A stretch of DNA of 64,000 nucleotides from Locusta migratoria (Eukaryota; Arthropoda; Insecta; Orthoptera; Acrididae). A program made the position numbers and the translations under genes. Where the stretch lies: contig CM048750.1 in the NCBI GenBank assembly GCA_026315105.1, positions 264,979,151-265,043,150 on the forward strand, written 5' to 3'. The notes under the pieces were generated by a model. That model was not told the origin of the DNA. It made no database searches and saw only the letters and a program-made list of their open reading frames with translations. This document shows, piece after piece, positions 1 through 10,309 of the stretch (positions are counted from its first letter, which is position 1; each line of letters starts with the position of its first letter).

Positions 1-435
1 AACCAGACGTGCAATTCTCAGATAAGGTCCAGAAATGATATTTGCAAACTGTAACGATTTTCTGAACCAGCACACGTTTTACACATTGCCAGAATGTACT
101 AGGGTGATCATGAATTGTTTATACAGTCGTTAAATAGAAACAACAGTCCTTTATGCTTAGCTAGACATGAGTCTATTCAATGTATTTTATCTCAGTTATC
201 ACAGCTGCCCTGTTAGTTTTGTAATAGATATAAAGATATTGATATGATGTCACTAATCACGTTATCTCATTAAGTATGATAATCCTCAGTACTTAATTCT
301 CACTCATTTAATTATACACATCACTTCATAAATATTGCGCACTTATACACATCACATAGTTTTACGACTGTTATGTTTATACCAAGTAGCAACGTTCCTA
401 CAGCGCCGGCGGTATCGTATACCTCAATAGACCTT
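1..435. other. unassigned AT-rich DNA
   Basis: No open reading frame, RNA-like fold or terminal repeat that I recognise is visible here. It is the left flank of the Harbinger element and ends in the TTA target duplication. Confidence 0.4.
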
Positions 436-438
436 TTA

Positions 439-2642
439 CGGCCGAGTGCACCAACCTCGGTCAAAAGTTAACCGCGGTAAAGTCGGCATTTAACCGTGGT
501 CAACTCAAGTTTCTGGTGCACCGACACCGATCAAAGTTAAACGAGGGAGTTGATCGCAGTTAAATTTGATCGCGGCTGACGCCCGGTTTTGTCGAGATGA
601 TCGGGGTTATAGGAGTGTGCAGTATCAAGATGGTGGCGCGTTTTGCTGTTTTAGACGGAATTGACAAAGATTTATTTTACCTCGATCATTTAAATCGGGA
701 TCAAAACCGGAATGTAGTGATTGTGGAAAGGGGGACTCTTTTGAAGATTACAGTGACAAAAACTTCGAAGAAGGATTTTGTTTGTCCAAAGAAAGTGTGA
801 TGGTTGTTAAACCAAATCAATGACAGGTTAGAATTTCCTACCGATAGAAATAACACTATTTCGCCTATGAGCAGACTTGATTACGTTAAGAGCATATGCA
901 ACTGGTGCATTTAACATACTTATTGGTGACAACAGTAACATACTTCGGACAACTGTCCAAAGAATTATTATTGATGTATCACGTATCATAGCTTCGATGT
1001 GTGCTTGGTTTATAAGGTTTCCATCAAGAGAAGAAGTGCGCTCTGTTATGGAAGGTTTTAGGCAACTGGACAGATTTCCCGGTATTATTGGTAACAATGG
1101 GTTGTACCCACATAAGAATTCAGTCTCCTGGTGGTAGAAATGCTGAACTTTCCCGCAACAGGAAATCTACTTTTGATTTAATTGTCAAACAATCAGTGAC
1201 CACAATTTACTGATAAGAGATATCGTAGCCCAATGGCCTGGCTCTGTGCACGACAGTACCATATTTCGAAACTGTGCTTGCAAAGCCCAATTTGAAAACG
1301 GAGAGATAGAGCAAGGACATTTATTGGGAGATAGTGGTTATGCTTATACATCCCATTTGTTAACGCCACTTTTAAAACCACAGAACGATACAGAGCGTCG
1401 ATATAACACATCGCACATTAGAACAAGGAACACTGTGGAGAGAAAATATGGATTGTGGAAACGAAGATTTCCCATTCTATCAGCTGGAATAAAATGCAAT
1501 CCCCAGAAAGCAATGTCAATAATTCTGAGTCAGCTGTCTTACACAACATTACTAGGAGCTCAAGCACTGATGAGCTACCTGAATATCCTGAAATTATGAG
1601 ACTTTTAAATCAGTTACGGGCCCCAACATCGAAGACAATGAACCTGTGCTTCCTGGACAGCAGATATATCGCGTCGACACATTGCCAGGAAGAGCAGTTC
1701 GCCGCGCCATAATTAATGAATATTTCCAGTAAGGTAATTATCAAATTTAGAAAAAGTTTTGAATAAAAAATTACGATCAAATACTATCAAATTTAGAAGA
1801 AGTTTTGAATCAAAAATTACGATATGTTCCGTAACTATAATCATAAAGCTATCGTGTTATTAAAACATGTTATCTGTAAATTTTTGTTCCCAGGTGCATG
1901 CAGTGCATGGGAAAATACGCTGTGAACAACAATGACATTTGTGTTGATTTGTTCGAAAAAATAAATCATAATTTATGTAATTATATAAATCTGTCTTAGG
2001 GTGTTTTTTAATAATCATTTCTCTTTGCAATATGACTGGATTCGGTAAAATTTTACGACGCTTCTCGCTGGGCTCCAGTGCTTAAGTTGGCAACAGATGA
2101 ACAATGAAGTGTAGAATTGCGTTAATATTTTTCACAAGCTACAGAGTAAATGTTATTGCTGCTCGTTTCACTCGCAGCAAAATTAATACTTTACCTGCTC
2201 TATGGTTGAAAGGTTCTTGTATGTACCCTTGTCCGTTCAGAAGAAAATAATTTTCGTTTCTATTAAATTTGTCACGAAAAAATATTTATTGGTCATCTTA
2301 GTTGCCGTCATCACCACTGCAGCTCGGCGAGAAGCGTCGTGCAATTTTACCGTATTTACAATATTGTACATATAAATCACATGGTACTGTCGTCATTCAC
2401 CAAAGATAGTCGAGAATACACATGTAGGTAATCTCAACTAACACCTTTGCATCACGTGGGTGCCTTCCATTGCGCTACACGGACTTGATCACGATCAAAT
2501 ATACGATTGGCTGACGACGGTTTGCTGACCGGTGATTAACGTTGGTGCACCTCAGAGACGTTTTAACCGCGGTTAACTTTTGACCGTGTTCTCGGAACCC
2601 TTGATTATCGTGCTTTTTGACCGAGGTTGGTGCACTCGGCCA
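439..2642 (+). mobile_element. PIF/Harbinger DNA transposon (degenerate)
   Basis: The 27-bp sequence at 440-466 is repeated in perfect inverted orientation at 2615-2641, and the element is flanked by TTA at 436-438 and 2643-2645. TTA is the target duplication expected of the PIF/Harbinger superfamily. Length is 2204 bp. Sub-terminal copies of an accgcggt/ttaac motif lie just inside both ends (about 467-480 and 2565-2580). A 46-bp direct duplication sits at about 1740-1831, downstream of the transposase remnant. No second ORF of the Myb/SANT-like accessory protein used by autonomous Harbingers is evident, so this is a non-autonomous relic. Confidence 0.9.
597..1599 (+). pseudogene. Harbinger (HARBI1-like) DDE transposase pseudogene
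   Basis: The nuclease catalyses cut-and-paste transposition of PIF/Harbinger elements. Three blocks in different frames add up to one DDE_Tnp_4 protein. About 597-740 is an N-terminal piece. 877-1137 contains the block LRAYATGAFNILIGD and RFPGIIG. 1200-1599 contains WPGSVHDSTIF, LLGDSGYAY, then a YNTSH..TRNTVERKYG block and RRFPIL, all typical of HARBI1 relatives. The aspartates in VHDS and LLGDSG are present. The first catalytic Asp, normally in a CIDGTHI-type motif after FPGIIG, is absent: the sequence there reads NNGLYPH and the frame then shifts around 1100-1140. At least two frameshifts are needed, so the gene is inactive. Confidence 0.85.
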
Positions 2643-2645
2643 TTA

Positions 2646-3345
2646 GAGTCTTCGACAACTTGAACAATGCTTCTGGGGATCGTGGTATTAAGTTATCTAA
2701 TATAGGCTGGGACGATCTGATTCTACTGAGCATAGGCGAAAGTCCTCTTACCGCTGAGAACATCTGTAACGCAGACTTGAAGCTAATAGGCTTCTCACCC
2801 TAAAAAGGAAATATGCCTCATCGAAAGTCGGAATTTACCCTACATAAGGTGTTTTAAGAAGTAGATCATCTAAGATATCTGAGCGTTATAATCGACAATG
2901 CTCTTTCAAGATCAGCTAGACGCAATTGGGGTCTGCTGGCTACAGCAGTGCGAACTATTTATAAAGGAGCAAAGCTGCCTATATTATCCCACGGCACACC
3001 GATATTTACAGACGCACTGGAGCGACAATACAACCGTACCAAAATTAATAGAGTCCAACGGTTAATCAATTTAAAGATGACGAAAGCTTACAGAACGACA
3101 TCCGGTGAAGCGCTCTGTGTTTTACCAGCTCTCATGCCTATAACTCTTATGATACAGGAAACAGCCAAATATTGTAACCTGGTCAAAACTAGAGACGCCA
3201 GTAAGACAATTGACATCGCCTTAGAGTATCGAAGCTGGGCAGACCCGGCAGACTTTACGAGAAGGGTGCAAGCAAATTCTAGCCTGTTTAAGTATACACA
3301 GACGGAAGCAAGTCAGAGTGGGTTCGGAAAGATCAATATTCCTAA
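2646..3345 (+). mobile_element. R1-clade-like LINE remnant (C-terminal part of ORF2)
   Basis: The open frame at 2948-3349 begins VRTIYKGAKLPILSHG and continues with QYNRTKINRVQRLINLKMTKAYRTTS..ALCVLPALMPI. That is the region downstream of the reverse transcriptase in R1/LOA-type non-LTR elements, where a transcript-binding C-terminal domain follows the polymerase. Upstream 2650-2940 gives matching fragments (LRYLSVIIDNALS) in shifting frames. The RT catalytic motifs are missing, so this is a 5'-truncated, frameshifted fragment. It abuts the Harbinger TTA duplication on the left and the RTE fragment on the right. Confidence 0.6.
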
Positions 3346-3355
3346 TTAAGATCCT

Positions 3356-4830
3356 TACAAGGCCCCTGGAGTAGATGACGATTCCCTCAGAGCTACTGAA
3401 GTCTCTGGGAGAACCAGCCATGACAAAACTGTTTCATCTGGTGTGTAAAATGTATGACACAGGCGAAGTACCATCAGACTTTAAGAAAAATGTAATAATC
3501 CCAATTCCAATGAAAGCAAGCGCAGACAGGAGTGAAATCTACAGAACCATCAGTTTAATAAGTCATGATTACAAAATATTAACACGAATTACTTACAGAA
3601 CGATGGACAATCTGGTAGAAGCCAACCTCGGGAAAGATCAGTTGGGTTCAGGAGAAATGTAGGAACACGGAAGGCAATATTCACTTTACGGCTTATCCTA
3701 GAAGATATATTAAGAAAAGGCAAACCTACATGTCTAGCTTTTGTAAATTAGGAGAAGGCTTTTGACAATGTTGATTGGAATAAACTCTTTCAAGTTCTGA
3801 AGCAAGCAGAAGTAAAATATAGGTAGCGTAAGGTTATTTACAACTTGTACAAAAACCAAATAGCGGTTGTCAGAGTTGAAGGGCATGAAAGGGATGCAGT
3901 GGTTAGAAAGGGAGTAAGACAGGGTTGTAGCCTTTCTCGAGCGTTATTCAATTTGTGCATGGAGCAAGCTATAAACGAAAGCAAGGAGAAATTTGGAGAA
4001 GGAATTAAAGTTCAGGGTAAAGAATTAAGAACATTGCGTTTTGCCGACGACATAGTAATTTTGTCAGAGACAGCAAAGGACCTGGAAGAGCAGTTGAACG
4101 GAATGGACAGTGTGGTGAAAGGTGCGAATAATATGAACATTAACAAGAGAAAAACAAGGGTAATGGAGTAGGTCTAAGAAAATCAGGCGATGCTGAAGGA
4201 ATTAGATTAGGTAACGAAGCAATAAAGGAGGTAGATGAGTTTTGTTACTTGGGCAGCAGAATAACAAATGATGGTCGCAGTACAGAGGATATAAAATGCA
4301 GAATGGCAATGGGTAGAAAAGCGTTCTTGAAAAAGAGAAATTTGTTAACATCCAATATTGATTTAAGCCTAAGGAAGTCCTTTCTGAAGGCATTTGTGTG
4401 GAGTGTTGCCTTGTATGGGAGCGAAACATGGACGATAAACAGTGCGGACAGGAAGAGGATAGAGGCTTTAGAAATGTGGTGCTACAGAAGAATGCTGAAG
4501 ATTAGGTGGGTGGATCGCGTAACTAATGAGGAGGTACTGGACAGAATTGAGGAGAACAGGAATTTATAGCATACCTTGATTAAAAGAAGGAATTGATTGG
4601 TAGGACACATTCTTAGACATCAAGGAATCCTGAATTTAGCGTTGGAGGGAAGTGTTTGGGGTAAAAACTGCAAAGGAAGACCAAGAGCTGGATACAGTAA
4701 GCAGATACAGACAGATGTAGGTTGCCGTTTTTATGTGGATTTGAAGAGGTTTGCTCAGGATAGGGTTTTGTGGAGAGCTGCATCAACCAGTCTCCAGACT
4801 GAAGACCACAACAACAACAACAACAACATT
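3356..4830 (+). mobile_element. RTE-type LINE copy 1 (5'-truncated, frameshifted)
   Basis: This is an RT plus C-terminal region of the family that recurs at 16124, 21741, 47944 and 62064. It starts at the APGVDD-type block. The catalytic motif LRFADDIVIL is intact (frame 3845-4171). The downstream YLGSRITNDGRS, YGSETWTI and VTNEEVLDRI blocks lie in the frame 4249-4569, and LVGHILRHQG at about 4597-4630. Frames change at about 3660, 3825, 4170 and 4570. The stop codon at 4800-4802 is followed almost at once by a (CAA)n tail. A very short 3' UTR with a simple-repeat tail is usual for the RTE/BovB clade, which is why I prefer that label over CR1. Confidence 0.8.
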
Positions 4831-5315
4831 TTCTATCACGCGTATGTTCTGCTACATCTTACTGGCCGCTTTGAGCGCTAGCATCGCTCTGGCTCCACCT
4901 TTTCCCGTACAGAGTTTGGCCAGAGTCGAACATAAATAGTCGCGAAACTATAGTGATTTTCTGCAACTTTCCGACTCCAGCGCTGCCAAGCGGCCGGGTC
5001 GTAAAATCACACCGCGAAGCGCTTGAGTAATGAATGTGTATTTGAACTGAAGCAGCATTTTCAAAATAACTTCGTATTTACGAGCTTCTGTGGCGCTATA
5101 AATTGTAGCAACTGTCAAAAGTATACTTCGGAAATCTCTCATTTGCAAAGGATGCTCAGAAGTAACAGAATAATGTTATGAAGAACAGGTGTTCGTCCAA
5201 ACTTCTGCTGTTACTGAGAATCGCAAATACTTGACCACTATTTCATAATATTACTGCTGAATAAAAGTAATGTATGAATGACTGCTTAGGCTCGTACCTC
5301 AGCTTCACAAAAATT
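4831..5315. other. unassigned DNA with a repeated GGCCGCTT..GCGCTAG motif
   Basis: A roughly 45-bp segment beginning TACTGGCCGCTT at about 4859 recurs in direct orientation at about 6243, and a shorter inverted version lies at about 4975-4997. GTCGCGAAACT at about 4938 is the inverse of AGTTTCGCGAC at 6299. These may be the degraded ends of one element spanning about 4859-6309, but I cannot assign a family. Confidence 0.3.
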
Positions 5316-5885
5316 ATAACCCTGTATACTAACATATTTTGTCGGTTACCTACTAGTTTGATAAAGTGAATACGTAGCTACAAATAAATAAGTTCATAAA
5401 TAAATTGTTGATGTTAGCACGTCACATTCTTGAACATATACAGTTTGATACCTGCCAAGAAGCTAAAAAATTATGATAGGTACACGAAAGGCACAGAAGC
5501 AAGGACGAGGTGAAATGATGGTTTAAACGACGATGTAGAATCTAGTCCCCTACTATGTAAAAATCGCGTGTACTTTTGAAACATTACAATGTTCGAAATA
5601 ACCCTGTATACTAACATATTTTGTCGGTTACCTACTAGTTTGATAAAGTGAATACGTAGCTACAAATAAATATGTTCATATATCATATATAAAATGTTAA
5701 TGTTAGCACGTCACATTCTTGAACATATTCAGTTTGATACCTGCCAAGTAGCTAAGAAATTATGATAGGTACACGAACGGCACAGAAGCAAGGACGAGGT
5801 GAAACGATGGTTTAAACGACGATGTAGAATCTAGTCCCCTGCAATGTAAAAATCGCGTGTACTTTTGAAACATTACAATGTTCGT
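5316..5885. repeat. two-copy tandem duplication, period 282 bp
   Basis: Positions 5316-5597 and 5598-5885 are near-identical copies. They differ by scattered substitutions and by a short insertion near 5680. No coding capacity is seen. The low divergence suggests a fairly recent local duplication. Confidence 0.85.
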
Positions 5886-6308
5886 AATTCGCTAAAACAA
5901 AACTCGCGCAACATGTCAGTACGCATCGATAATGCGAACTTAATCGTAATCAGTTCCTTTTATACACTTCAGCACATCAGGTTGCAATTCATTTCTGCTT
6001 TCAAAAGGTTTCAGACGATATTAATATGACTCGAGTATTGTGAACTGTATGAATTAAACTTACACTGGCCGTTTGTTAAATTATAGACTGCTATGAACAG
6101 AAGCAGTAATATTACTTTAATGATGTAGTCGTATTTGTATTAGAAACTTCACAGCAACGTTCAGTGACCAGGAAATATGACAGTAACAACATTAAAAATG
6201 GCAACTTCTCAGTTTGAATCACACCATTCCACTGTTATTCCCTACTGGCCGCTTGAGGCGCTAGTATCGCTTCAGCTGCAATTTTTTTTTTCCTAGAGAG
6301 TTTCGCGA
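5886..6308. other. unassigned AT-rich DNA
   Basis: No gene or recognised element apart from the short repeat motif at about 6243-6308 shared with about 4859. Confidence 0.4.
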
Positions 6309-7240
6309 CATCTACATCTACATCTACATGGGATACTCTGCAAATCACATTTAAGTGCCTGGCAGAGGGTTCATCGAACAACCTTTATACTATTAATCTC
6401 CCATTCCATTCTCGAATAGCGCACGGGAAGAAAGAACGCCTGAATCTCTCTGTTCGAGCTCTGATTTCTCGTATTTTATTCTGATGATCATTTCTACCTA
6501 TGTAAGTGGGAGTCAACAATATATTTTCGCATTCAGAGGAGAATGTTGGTGATTGGAGTTTCGCAAGTAGCCCACGCCGCAGCGATAAGCGCCGTTGTTG
6601 TAGTGATTCCCATCCCAGATCCTGTATCATTTCCGTAACGCTGTCTCCCCTATATCGTGACAATACGAAACGAGCTGCCCTTCGTTGGACTCTTTCGATG
6701 TCCTCCGTCAAACCCACCTGATAAGGATCCCACACTGGGCTGCAATACTCCAAAAATGGACGGACAAGCGCAGTGTATGCAGTTTCTTTAGTAGTTCTGT
6801 TGCATCTTTTAAGGGTTCTGCCAATAAAACGAAGTGTCTGGTTCGCCTTTCCCACGATATTATCTACGTGTTCTTTCCAGTTTAGGTCTGAAGTAATAGT
6901 AATTCCTAGGTATTTTGTGGATTTTACGGCCTTCACATTTGATTGATTTATGTTGTAAACAAAGTTTAACGCATTTATTTTCGTACTCATGTGGACGACT
7001 TCACACTTCTCATTATTTAGAGCCAATTGCCAATTTTTACACCATACTGATATCTTATTCAGATAGTTCTGCAGTTGGTTTTGATCTTCAGATGTTTTTA
7101 CTAGACGGTAAATGACGGCGTCATCTGTAAACAACCTAAGAGAGCTACTTAGATTTTCCACTAAATCGTTTATGTAAATAAGGAATAGCAGAGGACCAAT
7201 AACACTACCCTGTGGAACGCCCGATATCACCTCTATCACT
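6309..7240 (-). mobile_element. CR1-like LINE, 3' half, family with (GATGTA)n tail
   Basis: Read on the minus strand, the copy begins in the RT domain (SGVPQGSVIGPLLFL) and ends in a short 3' UTR and a GATGTA repeat tail seen on the plus strand as CATCTA repeats at 6309-6328. The same 3' end occurs at 60475. The 5' portion, including the endonuclease, is missing as in most LINE insertions. Confidence 0.8.
6385..7239 (-). pseudogene. LINE reverse transcriptase C-terminal half
   Basis: An uninterrupted 284-residue frame encodes RT motif B (GVPQGSVIGPLLF, near residue 7), motif C and the thumb/connection region through RRSFFPCAIREWN at the C-terminus. Motif C reads FTDDAVIYR instead of the usual FADD; both catalytic aspartates are kept but the Ala is replaced. 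The absence of internal stops makes this one of the better-preserved LINE fragments in the window. It lacks the N-terminal RT motifs and the endonuclease, so it is not functional alone. Confidence 0.8.
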
Positions 7241-7244
7241 GTCT

Positions 7245-7640
7245 GTGATAGACTGTGGTTTGGCGACTGTCTGTGTCAGTGTGTGGCCTGACAGCGTGTA
7301 TCGACTGCGGCGAGCCGCTGTGTTTACGCCGTCAGCTGGACGGCGGAGTGGTTCCTGGAAGGCTTCGGCACGCCTGGTTCTCACACGGCTGGGCCGCTAA
7401 CAGCTCTTTTGTGCCTTCGTTTAGCGTGCGGCTCGCCCTGCTACTCCTGAGCTCCAGTGCCACCTCAGACTCCCGGCCGGGCACTGGCGGTCGACTTGTT
7501 TGCGGACTGCCCTTGTTTGCCGGTATCGACTGCGGTCGACTGTACCGGGGTGAAGGCCGCCAGCGACACGTGACTCTCCGCTCACCGCAACCGAAATGGC
7601 CACACATCGTACCGGGGGAAACGCCTCTCTTTGTGTACTT
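7245..7640. other. GC- and CpG-rich block of unknown origin
   Basis: Base composition shifts sharply to GC with many CG dinucleotides, and long frames stay open on both strands simply because stop codons are scarce. No protein family is recognisable. It could be a 5' UTR or promoter of a retroelement, or an isolated unmethylated island. Confidence 0.35.
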
Positions 7641-7739
7641 TTAATTATGCTGTCAGCGGTCCGCTTTGAGCAATCGTTACCTATGCGTTCATTTATGTGG
7701 AAACAATGTCTGAAACTGTCAAATGCAACAGAGCTTCAT

Positions 7740-7817
7740 TGCAAGGAGGCAAGGCTAACAGGAAACAAAGGGTATCAGTGAAAGGGACTACTGAATAAAG
7801 CCATCAGTCATCATTCG
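7740..7817 (+). mobile_element. jockey/CR1-type LINE, left piece of a split RT
   Basis: The frame reads NRKQRVSVKGTTE, a conserved stretch just upstream of RT motif B in this LINE group. The protein resumes at 10681 with VWEEISCDVPQVSVLG, so the composite at 7820-10671 interrupted the LINE. The copy of CATCATTCG at 7809-7817 is repeated at 10672-10680. Confidence 0.55.
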
Positions 7818-7820
7818 TTG

Positions 7821-8746
7821 CTGGCCGCGGTGGCCGAGGCGACTGAGGCGCTCCAGTCACGGTCTGCACGGCCACTACGGTCGGGGGTTCGAATCCCCCC
7901 TCGGGCATGGGTATTTGTGCCGTCCTTAGTATAAGGTAGTTCATAACACAAAGCATAATAAGTCAATAAAGAACCAGCAACTGTAAAAATGCACCCGATG
8001 AGCCGGCCGTGGTGGCCGAGGTGACTGAGGCGCTCCAGTCACGGTCTGCACGGCCACTACGGTCGGGGGTTCGAATCCCCCCTCGGGCATGGATATTTGT
8101 GCCGTCCTTAGTATATGGTAGTTCATAACACAAAGCATAATAAGTCAATAATGAACCAGCAACTGTAAAAATGCACCCGATGAGCCGGCCTTGGTGGCCG
8201 AGGTGACTGAGGCGCTCCAGTCACGGTCAGCACGGCCACTACGGTCTGGGGTTCGAATCCCCCCTCGGGCATGGATATTTGTGCCGTCCTTAGTATATGG
8301 TAGTTCATAACACAAAGCATAATAAGTCAATAATGAACCAGCAACTGTAAAAATGCACCCGATGAGCCGGCCGCGGTGGCCGAGGTGACTGAGGCGCTCC
8401 AGTCACGGTCTGCACGGCCACTACGGTCGGGGGTTCGAATCCCCCCTCGGGCATGGGTATTTGTGCCGTCCTTAGTATAAGGTAGTTCATAACACAAAGC
8501 ATAATAAGTCAATAATGAACCAGCAACTGTAAAAATGCACCCGATGAGCCGGCCGTGGTGGCCGAGGTGACTGAGGCGCTCCAGTCACGGTCAGCACGGC
8601 CACTACGGTCGGGGGTTCGAATACCCCCTCGGGCATGGATATTTGTGCCGTCCTAGTTCGTAAGTAGTTGATAAGTAGTTTGTAAGTTTAGGGACTGTTG
8701 ACCCCGTAGTTAAGTCCCATAAGCTTAACAAACATTTGAACATTTT
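7821..8746 (+). repeat. five-unit tandem array of a chimeric SINE/Penelope repeat, period 182 bp
   Basis: Units begin at 7821, 8003, 8185, 8367 and 8549. Units 1-4 each carry a tRNA-like SINE head (B box GGTTCGAATCC) and the start of the SINE tail, then cross into AACACAAAGCATAATAAG.. sequence that ends TGCACCCGATGA. Unit 5 is a full-length SINE (8548-8746) flanked by TGCACCCGATGA at 8536-8547 and 8747-8758, so it inserted into a Penelope-tail sequence. The period is exactly 182 bp at every step and divergence is only a few substitutions per unit, as in a young array. Confidence 0.85.
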
Positions 8747-9044
8747 TGCACCCGATGATGGCAGCGTGCTGCCGAAAATCGTCGTGCCAATAAAAATGTT
8801 CGTAAAAAGTGACTACTGCAGCATTAATTATTCCAAAAAGTCACCAGTTTTAATCTCCATTGCATTTTAATCGTTCATATTGTCCATTATACAAATCGCG
8901 TCGGCTGAAGAGCGACGTAACATGCTGCTGCCAGCTTGCCCAGTTCGGGCTTGAAAATAATAAAGAAGAAAAAGGACAATATCCCGGAATAATTGTAACA
9001 TTTGCAGCCTTGAAAGTAGACATGTTACAGGTAGACGTGGTTGT
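8747..9044 (+). mobile_element. Penelope-like element tail fragment with hairpin
   Basis: Positions 8751-8790 form a GGCAGC/GCTGCC hairpin preceded by GATGAT and followed by GAAAATCG, the layout shared by other Penelope-like ends in this window. The remainder to 9044 is not recognised. Confidence 0.5.
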
Positions 9045-9239
9045 GCCGGCTGCGGTGGCCGAAGGGACTGAGGCGCGCCAGTCACGGTCTGCACGGCCAC
9101 TACGGTCGGGGGTTCTAATCCCCCGTCGGGCATGGATATTTGTGCCTTCCTTAGTCTTAGCTAGTTGATAAGTAGTTTGTAAGTTTAGGGACTGATAACC
9201 CCGTAGTTAAGTCCCATAAGCTATACAAACATTTTTGAA
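9045..9239 (+). mobile_element. tRNA-derived SINE (family with CGGGGGTTC B box)
   Basis: tRNA-like head with A box TGGCCGAAGGG and B box GGTTCTAATCC, followed by the TAGTTGATAAGTAGTTTG body and a GAACAT end. The 11 bp after its tail (CATCATTCGTT, 9240-9250) match the 11 bp before array unit 1 (7809-7819), not its own left flank. This suggests recombination between SINEs. Confidence 0.85.
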
Positions 9240-9261
9240 CATCATTCGTTAATTATAACTT

Positions 9262-9690
9262 CCGGGATAAGTTGAGAGATATTACTGTCAGTCCATGTGA
9301 TATTCTTGTCAGTTTTGATATAGTATCTTTGTTCACCATGGTCCCAGTAGACGAAGCTCTCTTTCTTATATAGCTGACATGTTTCCAACTGATATATTAT
9401 CTTTATTCCGACACTGCCTATCCACGACTTATTTTCAATACAACAGTGAATTTTATGAGAAAATTGAATGGGTGGTCATGGGTAGTCCTTTGAGTCCAGC
9501 TATCGTCAATTTATTTATGGAATTTTTTGAACATCAAGCGCTGCAGTCTGCCAACAAAAGTCCCTCAAAGTGGCACCGATACGTGGATGATACTTTTGTG
9601 ATATGGAATCACGGTGATGAAGAATTAAATGATTTTTTGGGGCACCTGAATAGTAGTAATCCACGGATCAGATGGGACCTTGGGGCATAA
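9262..9690 (+). pseudogene. Penelope reverse transcriptase fragment
   Basis: The frame from about 9262 gives FRDKLRDITVSPCDILVSFD, with motif A aspartate in SFDIVSLF. After a stop near 9374 the frame 9379-9690 continues with motif B MGSPLSPAIVNLFM and motif C RYVDDTFVIW, the YVDD box of the catalytic site. The protein then shifts frame at about 9680. The N-terminal RT fingers are missing. Confidence 0.85.
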
Positions 9691-10309
9691 CGTATACAGA
9701 AAAGACACCCACACCGATCGTTCTCTTCATAAGGATTCGAACCATCATCCTAGGCAGAAGAGAGGTATCATTAAAACATTGGTGGATCGAGCTAATAATA
9801 TCTGTGAGCCTATTTTTGTGAGAGATGGATTAAACCATTTGCGAACAGCGTTTAAGATAAATGGATACACCGATAAAGAGATAGATCCGAGCTCTCCATC
9901 CAAGAAGAAAAGGGTCCGAAAACAAGCCACAACAACAACTGTCGGCCGGAAAAGATTTTTCTTCCTTTCATCCACAAAATTACGAACCACATTGGCCAGG
10001 TTTCGAGTTCAGACCGTCTTTAGACCTACCAAGAAAATTAGCGAATGCTTACGATCGGTGAAAGACGCACGACATCCCCTAGCAACGCCTGGGGTGTATA
10101 AAATTCCCTGTAGCTGTGGCATGGTGTATATGGGAACAACAAAAGGGAGTGTTAATACTCGCATATTGGAACACAAAAGGAATTGTCGTCTGGGCCACAC
10201 AGACAAGTCAGCTGTGGCAGTGCATGTTTTTACACGTGGTGATCATGAAATCAAATTTAGTGAAACTAGCGTGCTAGCCAGGACGTTGCATTATTACACA
10301 TGGATGTAG
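9680..10309 (+). pseudogene. Penelope RT thumb / GIY-YIG endonuclease fragment
   Basis: The 209-residue open frame starts with VYRKDTHTDRSLH, the region after the RT palm. Near residues 142-200 it carries the GIY-YIG nuclease: GVYKIPCSCGMVYMGTT supplies the GVY and YMG forms of the two signature triplets, followed by TRILEHKRNC with the conserved Arg. A Lys-rich linker (KKKRVRKQ) at residues 75-82 could be a nuclear localisation signal. The endonuclease nicks target DNA for priming. The domain looks intact but is cut off from an intact RT by the frameshift. Confidence 0.85.

Noticed and set aside
4859..6309. An LTR retrotransposon bounded by the repeated GGCCGCTT segments
   Set aside because: The direct repeats are only about 45 bp, lack TG..CA ends, and no gag or pol sequence lies between.
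7255..7644. Long frames on both strands (about 129 and 91 codons)
   Set aside because: They arise from GC-rich, stop-poor sequence. Opposite-strand frames overlap completely and no family is recognisable.
7821..8746. Regular repeats with constant spacing that might suggest a CRISPR array
   Set aside because: The period is 182 bp, the units are tRNA-like SINE sequence with no unique spacers, and the genome is eukaryotic.
8867..9133. Frames with repeated GLEPPTVVAVQTVTGAPQS-type peptides
   Set aside because: These are translations of SINE tRNA-like heads read on the minus strand and recur at every SINE.
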